Shown: positions 8,947 through 18,202 of the stretch, piece after piece | Position numbering within the stretch: the first letter of the stretch is position 1 | Layout of the letters: the number at the start of each line of letters is the position of its first letter | NCBI RefSeq assembly: GCF_900109725.1 | Contig: NZ_FOBC01000018.1 | Location: 23,838-87,837 of the forward strand | Length of the DNA: 64,000 bases | Direction: 5' to 3' | DNA from: Halomonas daqiaonensis | GTDB taxonomy: Bacteria > Pseudomonadota > Gammaproteobacteria > Pseudomonadales > Halomonadaceae | Made by a program: the position numbers and the translations under genes | The notes under the pieces: generated by a model | Told to the model about the DNA's origin: nothing | The model's input: only the letters and a program-made list of their open reading frames with translations | Databases searched by the model: none

Positions 8947-10133
8947 GTGCCTGCCGAGTGGCGATCGTCGCCGATGACCTGACCGGAGCGCTGGATGCCG
9001 CAGCGCCCTTCGCGGCACGCGGCGCCGGCACTCGGGTCGTGGTGGCTCTGGAGCACCTCGAGGCCTTGCTGGACACCTGGCAAGATTCGCTGCCGGCGGT
9101 CATTGCGGTCAACACCCAGTCGCGGCACCTTGATGCCTCGCTGGCCGCCGAACGGGTCGCCCTGGCCACGGACTTGCTTTCCCGGATTGCTCCCGAGGTC
9201 TGGTTCAAGAAGATCGATTCGACCCTGCGCGGCCAGGTGGTGGCCGAATGCCTGGCAATGCGCGAGGCATGCGGGAGGCGCCTGCTGCTGTCGCCGGCCG
9301 TGCCGGCCCAAGGGCGCCTCCTGTGTGATGCCGAAGTGTATGTAGAGGGTGTCCCCCTGGCCTCTACGGCCTATGGCGAAGATGCGCGGTCGGCACCCCC
9401 TCTGGGCCCTCTCGACGAGGTGTTCGCTTGGCAGGGATTGTCCCTGACTCGCTATTCGTCCCGATCGGATGATGGATTACCGGCGACGGACTGTATCGCG
9501 GATGCGGAGAGCGACCACGATCTTGACCACCTCCAGGAGGCCAGCCGGGCCGATGTGGCCGCTTGGCTGATGGTCGGAGCTGCGGGCCTGGCAACGGCGA
9601 TCGCCCGGCACCTTTTCGGTCAACCACAGCCTGGCCTTGTGATACCTCGGGATGGCTTGTCGCGTCTCTACGTAGTGGGGTCGCGAAGCCCTCGGGCGAC
9701 AGAGCAGGTGAAACGACTGTGTCGTGTTGAACCGGCGCTGACCATCGCGGAGGCACTGGCATCCCCTTCGGCAGAGCCTACCGTTCAACCCGATCTGGTG
9801 ATTCCCGGTGGGCCATCTCACCAGGCCCTTGATGCAGATGAGGTGGCGCAGGCAATGGCGATACGCGTCGAGGCCACCGTCGGTCAATGGCCGCCGGGGC
9901 CTGGGCTGCTGTTTCTGACCGGCGGGGACATCGCCATGGCGGTGTTGTCGCGACTGGCTGTGACCTTTATCCAGGTGAATGCCGAGTGGTCGCCAGGCGT
10001 GGCGACGGGCTGTCTCGAGGGGGATCGCCAGCGATGGGTGATGACCAAGGCAGGCGGTTTTGGCCATCCGGACCTGCTGGTGGAACTCGAAGCCTTTCTC
10101 GGCTCGCCCTTCGCAAGTGAGGATGGCGATTAA
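8943..10133 (+). CDS. dtnK: Four-carbon acid sugar kinase (DUF1537 family, DtnK-like)
   Basis: A 396-residue kinase with the two-domain DUF1537 layout. The N-terminal domain begins [20 protein letters not shown] and contains [12 protein letters not shown]. The C-terminal nucleotide-binding domain contains [33 protein letters not shown] and a closing [11 protein letters not shown]. Characterised members phosphorylate D-threonate, D-erythronate and related acids at the terminal carbon, supplying the PdxA2 partner. It overlaps pdxA2 by 4 bases. The ATG-less start is GTG at 8943. Substrate within the four-carbon acids cannot be told from sequence. Confidence 0.85.
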   Translation: MSACRVAIVADDLTGALDAAAPFAARGAGTRVVVALEHLEALLDTWQDSLPAVIAVNTQSRHLDASLAAERVALATDLLSRIAPEVWFKKIDSTLRGQVVAECLAMREACGRRLLLSPAVPAQGRLLCDAEVYVEGVPLASTAYGEDARSAPPLGPLDEVFAWQGLSLTRYSSRSDDGLPATDCIADAESDHDLDHLQEASRADVAAWLMVGAAGLATAIARHLFGQPQPGLVIPRDGLSRLYVVGSRSPRATEQVKRLCRVEPALTIAEALASPSAEPTVQPDLVIPGGPSHQALDADEVAQAMAIRVEATVGQWPPGPGLLFLTGGDIAMAVLSRLAVTFIQVNAEWSPGVATGCLEGDRQRWVMTKAGGFGHPDLLVELEAFLGSPFASEDGD

Positions 10134-10434
10134 GACAGCAGAGGAGCGCGCGATCTCATGCATGGATGAGATCGCCCAACCATGGTTGCATTGTCGGATA
10201 TGGAGCGCTAGCTTTGAATCAGGTGGTATGAGACGTATACAGGAAGACACTGACCTTCAAGAAACGTAGCCAAAGTGACTGTTCTTGAAGGGCCTGTCCC
10301 TGAAGTGTCTAGCCTCGAAGGGTCTTGACCTTGAGGAAAGGTTTTAACCTTGGGGATATAGCAGCAAGAATCCATACGGCCACCTGCCAGACCACAACCA
10401 CAACAACGTCCAGAGCGCTGTGAGGAGAAGTACC
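10134..10434. promoter_or_regulatory. 301-base intergenic region with a dyad and the promoter side of dctP
   Basis: No gene is seen here. Just after dtnK lies a perfect 10-bp inverted repeat with a 6-base loop (10150-10159 and 10166-10175), then the palindrome CAACCATGGTTG (10177-10188). Neither is followed by a T-run, so they may be a weak terminator or protein sites. TGGTATGAGAC at about 10225 partly resembles the GTATGACA sites elsewhere. A degenerate 15-base repeat follows at 10284-10343. GAGGAG just before 10435 is the ribosome site of dctP. Confidence 0.5.
10284..10343. repeat. Degenerate 15-base tandem repeat upstream of dctP
   Basis: Three consecutive 15-base units start at 10284, 10299 and 10314. 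They share a core of the form C-T/C-T/C-GAAG-G/T-G plus a later TCT or CTG. A fourth, weaker unit starts near 10329 with CTTGAGG. They lie about 90-150 bases before the dctP start codon. Confidence 0.5.
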
Positions 10435-11439
10435 ATGAGTGACAACAAGAGCCAACGCCAAGCAACATTCGTGCGCGCCATGACGGCTGCCATGCTGGCG
10501 GCCGGGGTCAGTATCGCCGGCATTGCCCAGGCACAGGAAACCCTGAATTTCGCCCACGTTTATGAGACCTCCGAGCCCTATCACGAGTGGGCACTGTGGG
10601 CAGCCGAGGAGATCGCGGAACGTACCGACGGACGCTATAACATCGAGGTCCATCCCGCCTCGTCGTTGGGCAAGGAGGCCGACATCAACGAGGGTCTGCA
10701 ACTGGGTACTGTGGACCTCATCTACACCGGTAATCAGTTCGCCGGGCGCTTCCACGGCCCCATCGGCATCGCAGGGGCTCCTTACATGTTCCGCGATTTC
10801 GATCACTGGCGTGCCTATGCCGACAGTGACCTCTTCGATGAGATCGCCCAAGGCTATCAGGACGCGACCGGCAACGTGCCGCTGGCGATGAACTACTACG
10901 GCAAGCGTCATGTCACCTCCAACAAGCCGATCAATGTTCCCGCAGACATGCAGGACCTCAAGATCCGCACCCCCAATGCGCCGATGTACATGATGTTCCC
11001 CGAGGCCGTAGGTGCCAACCCGACGCCAATTGCCTTCGCTGAAGTATACCTGGCACTGCAGCAAGGTGTGGTGGATGCCCAAGAGAACCCGCTGCCGACC
11101 ATCAAAGCCAAGGCCTTTTACGAGGTACAGGATTACATCAACCTGACCGGCCATATCACGGACTCGCTGATCACCATTGCCGGCGGGCCGCTATGGAATC
11201 GCCTGTCCGAAGAGGACCGCGAGATTTTCCGCGAGGTCTACATGGAAGCCGGCGAGAAGATCACCGAAGACATCCTGCAGTCTGAGGAGGACCTCGTCGC
11301 CTGGTTCGAGGAGCAGGGAGTGACCGTCAATGAAGTCGACATCACGCCCTTCCGCGAAGCGACCATCCCCTACCATACCGGTGAAGACGCCACCTGGGAT
11401 CAGGAAACTTACGACCGCCTTCAGGCTATCGGTCAGTAA
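10435..11439 (+). CDS. dctP: TRAP transporter substrate-binding protein (DctP) of the four-carbon acid locus
   Basis: A 334-residue periplasmic receptor with a signal peptide ending AGIAQAQE (cut near residue 30). DctP signatures: HPASSLGKEADINEGLQLG, NVPADMQDLKIRTPNAP with the carboxylate-binding Arg, and GANPTPIAFAEVYLALQQG followed by VVDAQENPLP. The ATG at 10435 is preferred because GAGGAG lies 8-9 bases before it. An alternative start five codons upstream would sit on that ribosome site. It lies 301 bases after dtnK and leads its own transcription unit with dctQ and dctM. A four-carbon or hexonic acid ligand is a guess from context. Confidence 0.9.
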   Translation: MSDNKSQRQATFVRAMTAAMLAAGVSIAGIAQAQETLNFAHVYETSEPYHEWALWAAEEIAERTDGRYNIEVHPASSLGKEADINEGLQLGTVDLIYTGNQFAGRFHGPIGIAGAPYMFRDFDHWRAYADSDLFDEIAQGYQDATGNVPLAMNYYGKRHVTSNKPINVPADMQDLKIRTPNAPMYMMFPEAVGANPTPIAFAEVYLALQQGVVDAQENPLPTIKAKAFYEVQDYINLTGHITDSLITIAGGPLWNRLSEEDREIFREVYMEAGEKITEDILQSEEDLVAWFEEQGVTVNEVDITPFREATIPYHTGEDATWDQETYDRLQAIGQ

Positions 11440-11459
11440 TCTCCTTCTCGTTGCCGACG

Positions 11460-11487
11460 CGCCACCCCTTCAATGGGGTGGCGTTTT
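11460..11487 (+). terminator. Rho-independent terminator or attenuator between dctP and dctQ
   Basis: CGCCACCCC and GGGGTGGCG (11460-11468 and 11475-11483) form a perfect 9-bp stem with a 6-base loop, followed directly by TTTT. It lies in the 63-base gap between dctP and dctQ. Partial termination here would give more binding protein than permease. Confidence 0.8.
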
Positions 11488-11502
11488 CCGCGGAGCTAGC
11501 TC

Positions 11503-12039
11503 ATGACGACCGAAAAATGGCTGGAAGGGGAATCCGGGTTTCAGATCGAGGAAGACGATACCTTCGAGTGGCGTGATTACGGTATCGAGGATTACGCCAC
11601 TCTTGCAGTGTTCTGGATACTGGCGCTAGATGTGTTCCTGCAGTTCTTCAGCCGCTATGTGCTGGGCAACTCCATCGCCTGGACGGAAGAAATGGCGCGC
11701 TATCTGTTGGTGACCGTGGGCTTCATGGGGGGCTCAATGGCTGTGCGTACGGGTACGCACATTTCCGTTGAATTCTTCTATCGTTACATGCCGGGATGGA
11801 TGTCTCGCCTACTCGTGACTCTTGTCGATCTCGTCAGCATCGCCTTCTTCGCGATCGGTGCCTGGATCACCTGGAAACTTGCCGGCCTGACTACGGCGAT
11901 GATGGTCTCCGTCGATATCCCCAAAAGCTATCTTTACTACCTGGTGCTGCTGGGCTTCCTCTTGATGCTGGGGCGTTCGGTTCAGATCGCGATTGTGCGC
12001 TGGCGCAATCGCACCGTCGTGCATCCCCAGATCCCATAA
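11503..12039 (+). CDS. dctQ: TRAP transporter small permease (DctQ)
   Basis: A 178-residue membrane protein with four hydrophobic segments after an acidic N-terminus of about 35 residues. The family motif appears as GNSIAWTEEMARYLLVTVGFM, with the usual Trp, Glu-Glu and Arg, followed by GGSMAVRTGTHISVEFFYRY, matching the DctQ loop with the conserved His. It is preceded by the terminator-like hairpin after dctP and followed 26 bases later by dctM, so it belongs to the operon 10435-13445. Confidence 0.9.
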   Translation: MTTEKWLEGESGFQIEEDDTFEWRDYGIEDYATLAVFWILALDVFLQFFSRYVLGNSIAWTEEMARYLLVTVGFMGGSMAVRTGTHISVEFFYRYMPGWMSRLLVTLVDLVSIAFFAIGAWITWKLAGLTTAMMVSVDIPKSYLYYLVLLGFLLMLGRSVQIAIVRWRNRTVVHPQIP

Positions 12040-12065
12040 CGACAACCTAGGCCGGAGTCCCTCCC

Positions 12066-13445
12066 ATGTCTCAAATCCTGGCGGTGAGCCGACGGGGTGC
12101 ATTGATTTCCCCCTTGATCGCTCTGCTGGCGGTCCTTGGCTGTCTCTTGCTGGTCTTCACCGGCCAGTACCTGCTTTTCCTGTTTGCTGCCCTGTTTACC
12201 CTGCTGTTGCTGGGGGTGCCGATCGCCATCAGCCTGGCCGGTTCCTGCCTGCTCTATGTCTTTATCACTGGGCAGGTGCCGGATGTGGTGGTCGTGCATC
12301 GCATGATCAATGGTATCGATAGCTTCCCGTTGTTGGCGATCCCGTTCTTCATCCTTGCCGGCAACCTGATGAATAATGGTGGCATCACCAACCGCATCTT
12401 CGATTTCGCCAAGGCGCTGATGGGCTGGATGCGAGGTGGCCTGGGCCATGTCAATGTCGGTGCCAGCATCGTGTTCTCCGGCATGTCCGGTGCGGCGGTT
12501 GCCGATGCCGGTGGCCTTGGCACCATCGAGATCAAGGCCATGCGCGATGCCGGCTATGACGAGCAGTTCTCGGTTGGGATCACGGCGGCATCTTCGACGA
12601 TAGGCCCGATCATTCCGCCCAGCCTGCCGATGGTCATCTACGGTGTAATGGCCTCGGTCTCAGTGGGACAGCTGTTCGCAGCCGGGCTGATTCCTGGCTT
12701 GATGATGGGGGTCGCACTGATGGTGATGATCACCATTATGGCCAAGCGGCGAGGCTATCCTCGTGATACCAGGTTCTCGATCCTGGTCCTCTGGTTTACC
12801 TTTCGCCGCGCCTTCCTGTCGCTCCTGACTCCCTTGATCATTGTCGGCGGGATCATCTCAGGCGTCTTCACCCCGACCGAGGCGGCTATCGCGGCGGTGG
12901 TCTATGCGCTCTTCCTGGGCGGCGTGGTGTATCGCATCCTGACCTGGCGGCGCCTGCTCAAGGTCAGCATGGAAACTATCGAGACTACCGCCGTCATCCT
13001 GTTGATTGTCGCGGGTGCTTCGATCTTTGCCTGGATCATGACCAGCAACCAGGTGACCCAACACGTCGTGGGGTTGCTTGGGCCTTTTGCCGATAATCCC
13101 ATCGCGCTGCTGATCATCATCAACCTGGTGCTGATCGTAGTTGGCTGCTTTATGGAAACCATCGCGGCGATCACCATCTTGGTGCCGGTGCTGCTTCCGG
13201 TCGCCGTGGGCGCAGGGGTGGATCCGGTACATTTCGGTGTGATCATGGTACTCAACCTGATGATCGGCCTGCTGACGCCCCCGGTGGGGATGGTGCTCTA
13301 CGTCCTGTCGCGAGTGTCGAACATTTCCTTCGAGAACTGCATGCGCGGCACCATGCCGTTCCTGATTCCGCTGGTGATTTCGCTGCTGCTGGTGACCTTC
13401 ATTCCGGCGATCTCACTGTGGCTGCCGACTCTGGTCTATCGGTGA
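12066..13445 (+). CDS. dctM: TRAP transporter large permease (DctM)
   Basis: A 459-residue polytopic membrane protein with about 12 predicted helices. DctM signatures: PLLAIPFFILAGNLMNNGG, VFSGMSGAAVADAGGLGTI, SSTIGPIIPPSLPMVIYG, FTPTEAAIAAVVYALF, and LMIGLLTPPVGMVLYV. It is the channel subunit that couples uptake to the sodium gradient. An N-terminal extension of about 30 residues precedes the usual start, giving a slightly long protein. It closes the dctPQM operon, and the dehydrogenase gene follows 37 bases later, probably co-transcribed. Confidence 0.92.
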   Translation: MSQILAVSRRGALISPLIALLAVLGCLLLVFTGQYLLFLFAALFTLLLLGVPIAISLAGSCLLYVFITGQVPDVVVVHRMINGIDSFPLLAIPFFILAGNLMNNGGITNRIFDFAKALMGWMRGGLGHVNVGASIVFSGMSGAAVADAGGLGTIEIKAMRDAGYDEQFSVGITAASSTIGPIIPPSLPMVIYGVMASVSVGQLFAAGLIPGLMMGVALMVMITIMAKRRGYPRDTRFSILVLWFTFRRAFLSLLTPLIIVGGIISGVFTPTEAAIAAVVYALFLGGVVYRILTWRRLLKVSMETIETTAVILLIVAGASIFAWIMTSNQVTQHVVGLLGPFADNPIALLIIINLVLIVVGCFMETIAAITILVPVLLPVAVGAGVDPVHFGVIMVLNLMIGLLTPPVGMVLYVLSRVSNISFENCMRGTMPFLIPLVISLLLVTFIPAISLWLPTLVYR

Positions 13446-13482
13446 GCCACGCTTCCATGAGAGGAAAAAGGAATAGCGATCG

Positions 13483-14559
13483 ATGAAACAGCCAACGGAG
13501 GAGTTCCGGGTCCCTGTCGGGGACCTGGAAAGCTTCATCAAACAGGCCCTGGTCTGCACCGGTGCCGATAATGCCTCGGCCGATGCCGTGACGCAGGCCC
13601 TGGTCACGGCATCGCGGATGGGGACCGACAGCCATGGTCTGAGGTTGCTGCCTCATTACCTCAAAGCACTGCAGGGGGGGAGGGTCAGCGGGCATCCCGA
13701 AATGGACTTCAGTCGCCGGCTGCCGGCAACCGGCTTTCTGGATGCCGACAATGGCTTCGGTCACCTGGCCGCGTACACCGCGATGTCACATGCCGGAGAT
13801 ATGGCCGAAGAGGTCGGGCTCGGGGCGGTGGCCGTGGGTCATTCGTCGCATTTCGGTGCCGCGGGCTGCTACGCCCTGGCCGCGGCAGAGCGCGGGCTGA
13901 TCGGCATGGCCTTCTGCAATTCCGATCCCTTCGTGCTCTTGCACGAAGGCAAGACGTCCTTCCACGGAACCAATCCCATTGCCTTCGCCGCCCCTGTAGC
14001 GGGGGAGTCACCCTACCTGCTGGATATGGCGACCAGCTCGGTGCCCTGGAATCGTGTTCAGCAGTATGGCGCCATCGGTCGTGAGCTTCCGGATCAAGTC
14101 GCTGCCGATGCCCGGGGAGAAGTGACCCGTCAGCCTGATGACGTGGCGGCCCTTCTACCGCTCGGCGGAAGCGACTTCGGCTTTAAGGGCGCGGGACTCG
14201 GTGGCATGGTCGAGGTGCTCAGTTCGACACTTGCCGGAATGCTCAACGGCTTTCGACTATTGCCCATGGGTGGGCCGGACATGTCGACGCCGCGTGGTAT
14301 CGGGCATTTCGTCCTGGCGATGAACCCCGCCGCCTTTACCGAGGCGTCGACCTTTCAGGCCTGCCTGAGCGACTATCTCGCGGATCTTCGTTCCCGCCCC
14401 GCGATCGCCGGCTGCGAGGTACTGGCGCCCGGGGATCGTGAATGGCGGTGTCGAGCGCAGCGCGATGCCGAGGGCATCCCCCTGGACCGCGCCAACCAGG
14501 CGGCCTATGCCGCCATGGCGAGCGAGCTCGGCCTTGAGCCACTCAAGCCCATGGCTTGA
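13483..14559 (+). CDS. Ldh2-family NAD(P)-dependent 2-hydroxyacid dehydrogenase
   Basis: A 358-residue member of the malate/L-lactate dehydrogenase-like family (Ldh2; also ComC, YiaK, AllD and DpkA), a fold unrelated to classical MDH. The catalytic His is in GTDSHGLRLLPHYLKAL. Other motifs are DNGFGHLAAYTAM, VGHSSHFGAAGCYALAA, FHGTNPIAFAAP and LGGSDFGFKGAGLGGMVEVL. It lies 37 bases behind dctM, so it probably acts on the imported acid, oxidising a hydroxyl to a ketone or the reverse. Together with the SDR at 7172 it could invert a hydroxyl before the kinase step. The substrate is unknown. Confidence 0.85.
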   Translation: MKQPTEEFRVPVGDLESFIKQALVCTGADNASADAVTQALVTASRMGTDSHGLRLLPHYLKALQGGRVSGHPEMDFSRRLPATGFLDADNGFGHLAAYTAMSHAGDMAEEVGLGAVAVGHSSHFGAAGCYALAAAERGLIGMAFCNSDPFVLLHEGKTSFHGTNPIAFAAPVAGESPYLLDMATSSVPWNRVQQYGAIGRELPDQVAADARGEVTRQPDDVAALLPLGGSDFGFKGAGLGGMVEVLSSTLAGMLNGFRLLPMGGPDMSTPRGIGHFVLAMNPAAFTEASTFQACLSDYLADLRSRPAIAGCEVLAPGDREWRCRAQRDAEGIPLDRANQAAYAAMASELGLEPLKPMA

Positions 14560-14650
14560 GTGCCGCAGGGCTGGTGGCAATAGGGCTAGGGGTAAATACG
14601 CTAGAATGGCGCCCGACTCGTGTTCAAGATAACCCACAGAGGGGGCGTTT

Positions 14651-15370
14651 ATGAGTAGGTACCGGGTGGAGCGAAAGACCCTTTCCGAACAGGTTGCCGA
14701 ACAACTCGAAGCTGAGATCCTTGAGGGTCGACTCGGCGAAAACGATCAACTCCCCTCCGAGCGGGAGCTGATGGAGCAGTTCGGTGTCGGGCGGCCAGCG
14801 GTCCGCGAAGCCCTCTTCTATCTGCAGCGCCTGGGGCTGATCGCCATCAACAGCGGCACCCGGGCGAGGGTCATCCGGCCTACCGCCGAGGCGGTGATGG
14901 CAAGACTCTCCGGCGTGACTCGCCAACTGCTCTCCAAACCCGAGGGTCAGCAGTATTTCCAGGAAGCCAGAGCCATGTTCGAGATCTCGCTGGCGCGTTA
15001 TGCGGCCCGCCATGCGACCGAGGCCGATCTCCTTCGTTTGCGCCAGGCCTTGCAGGAAAACCGCGATGCCATCGGTGACGAGGCGCGCTTCAAGCGATCC
15101 GATAACGACTTCCATGGCGTCCTAGCCAGCATCGGCTGCAATCCCATCTTCGATGCCATCCATGTGGCGCTCTCCGAATGGCTCGATGACAGGCGGGCGC
15201 AGGTGCTGCAGCAGCAGGACGAGGACAAGGCGGCCCTTGTCGCTCACATCGAGCTGGTCGAAGCTATAGAATCGCGCGATCCCGATGCCTCGGAAGCCGC
15301 CATGCGTCGACACCTGGACCGCCACTATGGCACCTACATGCAACTCAAGAAGCGGCTTTCCTCGCGCTGA
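14651..15370 (+). CDS. GntR/FadR-family transcriptional regulator (FCD domain, NanR-like)
   Basis: A 239-residue regulator. The N-terminal winged helix (residues about 5-75) reads LSEQVAEQLEAEILEG, NDQLPSERELMEQFGVGR and AVREALFYLQRLGLI, typical of GntR proteins. The C-terminal all-helical FCD domain contains FEISLARYAARHAT and SDNDFHGVLASIGCNPIF, with metal-binding Asp and His residues, and ends with AMRRHLDRHYG. Such proteins sense small organic acids. The gene has its own short upstream gap with TAAATACGCTAGAATGG, and converges on uxaB 10 bases away. It may control the preceding TRAP/dehydrogenase operon, the uxaBA operon, or both. Confidence 0.88.
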   Translation: MSRYRVERKTLSEQVAEQLEAEILEGRLGENDQLPSERELMEQFGVGRPAVREALFYLQRLGLIAINSGTRARVIRPTAEAVMARLSGVTRQLLSKPEGQQYFQEARAMFEISLARYAARHATEADLLRLRQALQENRDAIGDEARFKRSDNDFHGVLASIGCNPIFDAIHVALSEWLDDRRAQVLQQQDEDKAALVAHIELVEAIESRDPDASEAAMRRHLDRHYGTYMQLKKRLSSR

Positions 15371-15380
15371 CGCCTCACCC

Positions 15381-16532
15381 TCAGCGTGCCTCGGCCTGGC
15401 CGACGATTCCCGTCGAACGCAGCGCGGACTCCAGCAGCGGCGTGGGATGCCCTTGTGCCCTTGCCATCTCATGCACCGGCGCAAGACGTCTGCGTAGTTT
15501 CTCCCGGTGATGCTGGGCAATATCCTCGAGGCGATGGTCCAGAAACGGATTGCTGAAACGCTCCAGGGTCGTCTCGATATAGTCCTCCAGGTGCAGGCCA
15601 GGGAGTTGTCGGTCGAGCACCGGCAAGACCTCATCACGCAGCATCGACTCCAGCGGCTCGCGTAGAGAGGATTCCTGCATGGCTTCGCGCACGTAGCTAA
15701 GGCGTGATGCCAATCCCTGGTCGTGCCATCGCTGGACCAGCCAGCTATGGGAGAGGTTAAGGACATGCAGCTTGCGCTTCTCATAGGGAGCCAGGTCGCT
15801 CACGACCTGGACATCGGGATGGTGGCAGGGCAACTCGAGCCCTGGCGATTTCCTTATGGCCCAGAGGCCATAAGGTTCGGCGACGGCCCCCACCGGCTCG
15901 ATGGTGCTCGACACGATGCGATCGACCAGGGTGTCGATCCACAGGCACTCCTGGTCCAGCCAGGAGACGAAGGCCGGATCGGCGTAACGGGTATCAGCAA
16001 GGTCGCGGACGATCTCCCGGAGCCGTTGGCCGTTGGCCTGTATCAGTTCGCAAGGCATCAGCGTGACACCCCGGCCGTTGCGCGCATATCTGGCATGAAG
16101 CAGCTTCGCCAGGCGGGCGGGAAAGCTGGCGGGAAGTGCATGTCGCGGGTCGACGTCAGCGGGGATGGCATAACCGTCCTCCCCGGTGTTGGAGACCACA
16201 TGGGTGATTTCCTCGACGAAGCGGCGTTCTATCTCTTTCCAGTCGCTGTCGGCGACCAAACAGGCGGCGAGGCTGTCGACCCATTCTTCGGCATCGATAG
16301 TGCGGCCTTCGCGCCTGCCGCGAAAGTGAACCGGGTACTGCAGTCGTTCGGCCAGGTCATGGGCCTTGCGTCGTCCCTCCGGGCGCGAGGAGCCCTGAAC
16401 GATCACGACCCGCTTGTCGCTTCTTCCTGCCGCCAGTGACTCACTGACGAAGTAATCGACATGGGCCAGCAGGAAGCGGCTCGTGCCGAACTGCATGATC
16501 TCGGCATGTTGTTCTGATGGTGGTGCGATCAT
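15381..16532 (-). CDS. uxaB: Tagaturonate reductase / mannitol dehydrogenase family (UxaB-like)
   Basis: A 383-residue polyol dehydrogenase. The N-terminal nucleotide fold starts IMQFGTSRFLLAHVDYF, the family's characteristic opening, followed by VVIVQGSSRPEGRRKAH. The C-terminal helical domain contains TLMPCELIQANGQRLREIV, WIDTLVDRIVSS and KRKLHVLNLSHSW, with the catalytic Lys/Asn/His region. UxaB reduces D-tagaturonate to D-altronate using NADH. It is about 100 residues shorter than E. coli UxaB, so family membership is firmer than the precise substrate. The next gene encodes altronate dehydratase (12-base gap), and the one after a galactonate-type dehydrogenase that would supply tagaturonate. 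That context supports UxaB. Confidence 0.75.
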   Translation of the reverse strand: MIAPPSEQHAEIMQFGTSRFLLAHVDYFVSESLAAGRSDKRVVIVQGSSRPEGRRKAHDLAERLQYPVHFRGRREGRTIDAEEWVDSLAACLVADSDWKEIERRFVEEITHVVSNTGEDGYAIPADVDPRHALPASFPARLAKLLHARYARNGRGVTLMPCELIQANGQRLREIVRDLADTRYADPAFVSWLDQECLWIDTLVDRIVSSTIEPVGAVAEPYGLWAIRKSPGLELPCHHPDVQVVSDLAPYEKRKLHVLNLSHSWLVQRWHDQGLASRLSYVREAMQESSLREPLESMLRDEVLPVLDRQLPGLHLEDYIETTLERFSNPFLDHRLEDIAQHHREKLRRRLAPVHEMARAQGHPTPLLESALRSTGIVGQAEAR

Positions 16533-16543
16533 GGACAGGCATC

Positions 16544-18187
16544 CTAGAGGGAAACGCCGCGCTTCCAGGGAATGAAATCGTACTGGGCGAGTGCCACGGC
16601 CTTCGGACGGTAGCGCCCCGAGGCAGCGTCGATGCAGAGCCTGAGCAGTCGGTCGGCGAGGTCGTCGATACTCGCCTCTCCTCGAATCACGGGGCCGGCA
16701 TCGAAATCGATGACATCAGCCATGCGGTTGGCCATTTCACTGTTGCTCGAAATCTTCAGCACCGGAGTGATCGGATTGCCGGTCGGGGTGCCCAGTCCAG
16801 TGGTGAACATGATCAGGTTGGCGCCCGAGCCGGCCAGGCCGGTGGTGGATTCCACGTCGTTGCCTGGGGTGCAGAGCAAGTTGAGCCCTCTGCGGGCCTG
16901 AGGCTCGGTGTAGTCGAGGACATCGACCACCGGACTGTCGCCTCCCTTCCTGGCGGCACCGGCGGACTTCATGGCATCGGTGATCAGGCCGTCGCGGATG
17001 TTGCCCGGCGAGGGATTCATGGAGAAGTCGGCACCGACCCTGGCGGCATGGTTCTGGTAAGCGGTCATCAGGTCGCGGAACCGCTCGGCCACTCGATCAT
17101 CGCGGCATCTCGCCAGAAGTTCGTGTTCCACACCACAGAGTTCGGGGAACTCGCTGAGGATGCCGCTACCACCCAGGGCCACCAGGCGATCGATGACTCC
17201 TCCCACCACGGGGTTCGCCGAGAGGCCGGAAAAGCCATCCGAGCCGCCGCATTCCACGCCGATGGTGAGTTCCGAGAGGGGGGCCGGTCTACGCTCGACC
17301 CGATTGGCCTCGGCCAGGCCATCGAAGATGGTGGTCAGTGCCTGGCGGATTAGATCCTCCTCACTCAAGCTGGCCTGCTGTTCCAGGTAGTGCACCGGAC
17401 GCAAGCCATCCGGGTCGCGCCTCTCGACCGCATTCCTGAGCATCTGGATCTGGGCCTTCTGGCAGCCCAGGCTGAGCACCGTGGCACCCGCCACATTGGG
17501 ATGGCAGATATAGCCGGCGAGCAACTGGCAAAGGGCGTTGGCATCGTCGTCGGTGCCGCCGCAGCCGAGCGTATGGGTGAGAAAGCGGACCCCGTCGACA
17601 TTGGAGAAGAGGCGCTCCGGAACGGGCTCGGGGGCCTCGTCCAGGGCCGCTGCGCCCTTCAGCAATTCACGCGCCATTTGCTTGTATTCACGGAAGGGGT
17701 CGTCTCCCAGGGCATCCGCAACGCACTGGCGAAGCACCTCGATATTGCGGTTCTCGCAGAACACCAGGGGAACCACCAGCCATACGTTAGCCGTGCCGAC
17801 ACGGCCATCAGGGCGGTGGTAGCCCTCGAAGGTGACGTCCTCGAAGGCACCGACCTCCGGTGCCTGCCAATGCCCGCGACGCGCCTGGGGCACGGCGGTA
17901 TCGGTATTGTGCTCGATGTTCTCGGTGGTGACGGCGCCGCCCTCGGCGATGGGGGCCGTCACCCGGCCGACAGTAACGCCATACATGATCACGCTGTCGC
18001 CCACCTCGAACGATGTCAGGGCGAACTTGTGCTTGTGGCGGATCGGCTCGGCAAGCCGGATACGGCGATCACCGTCGTCGATCTCGCTGTCGGCTGGCAG
18101 GTCCTTGAGGGCCACGCGGACATTGTCGGCGGCATGCACGCGCAGGCTGTCCAACTGGCCGGCGTCACGGGCGATGGTCTGGTTCAT
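16544..18187 (-). CDS. uxaA: Altronate dehydratase
   Basis: A 547-residue lyase of the UxaA/GarD family, converting D-altronate to 2-keto-3-deoxy-D-gluconate (KDG). The N-terminal SAF domain (about residues 10-100) includes RHKHKFALTSFEVGDSVIMY and VGRVTAPIAEGG. The long C-terminal domain includes TLGCGGTDDDANALCQLLAG, LSLGCQKAQ, VECGGSDGFSGLSANP and PVLKISSNSEMANRM. The Cys and His residues in these segments are those expected at the iron site. Length agrees with fused SAF-UxaA proteins. It lies between uxaB and the lgoD-like gene in one minus-strand operon. The KDG product feeds KdgK at 32744. Confidence 0.92.
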   Translation of the reverse strand: MNQTIARDAGQLDSLRVHAADNVRVALKDLPADSEIDDGDRRIRLAEPIRHKHKFALTSFEVGDSVIMYGVTVGRVTAPIAEGGAVTTENIEHNTDTAVPQARRGHWQAPEVGAFEDVTFEGYHRPDGRVGTANVWLVVPLVFCENRNIEVLRQCVADALGDDPFREYKQMARELLKGAAALDEAPEPVPERLFSNVDGVRFLTHTLGCGGTDDDANALCQLLAGYICHPNVAGATVLSLGCQKAQIQMLRNAVERRDPDGLRPVHYLEQQASLSEEDLIRQALTTIFDGLAEANRVERRPAPLSELTIGVECGGSDGFSGLSANPVVGGVIDRLVALGGSGILSEFPELCGVEHELLARCRDDRVAERFRDLMTAYQNHAARVGADFSMNPSPGNIRDGLITDAMKSAGAARKGGDSPVVDVLDYTEPQARRGLNLLCTPGNDVESTTGLAGSGANLIMFTTGLGTPTGNPITPVLKISSNSEMANRMADVIDFDAGPVIRGEASIDDLADRLLRLCIDAASGRYRPKAVALAQYDFIPWKRGVSL

Positions 18188-18202
18188 GGCAGGCTCCGGG
18201 TT

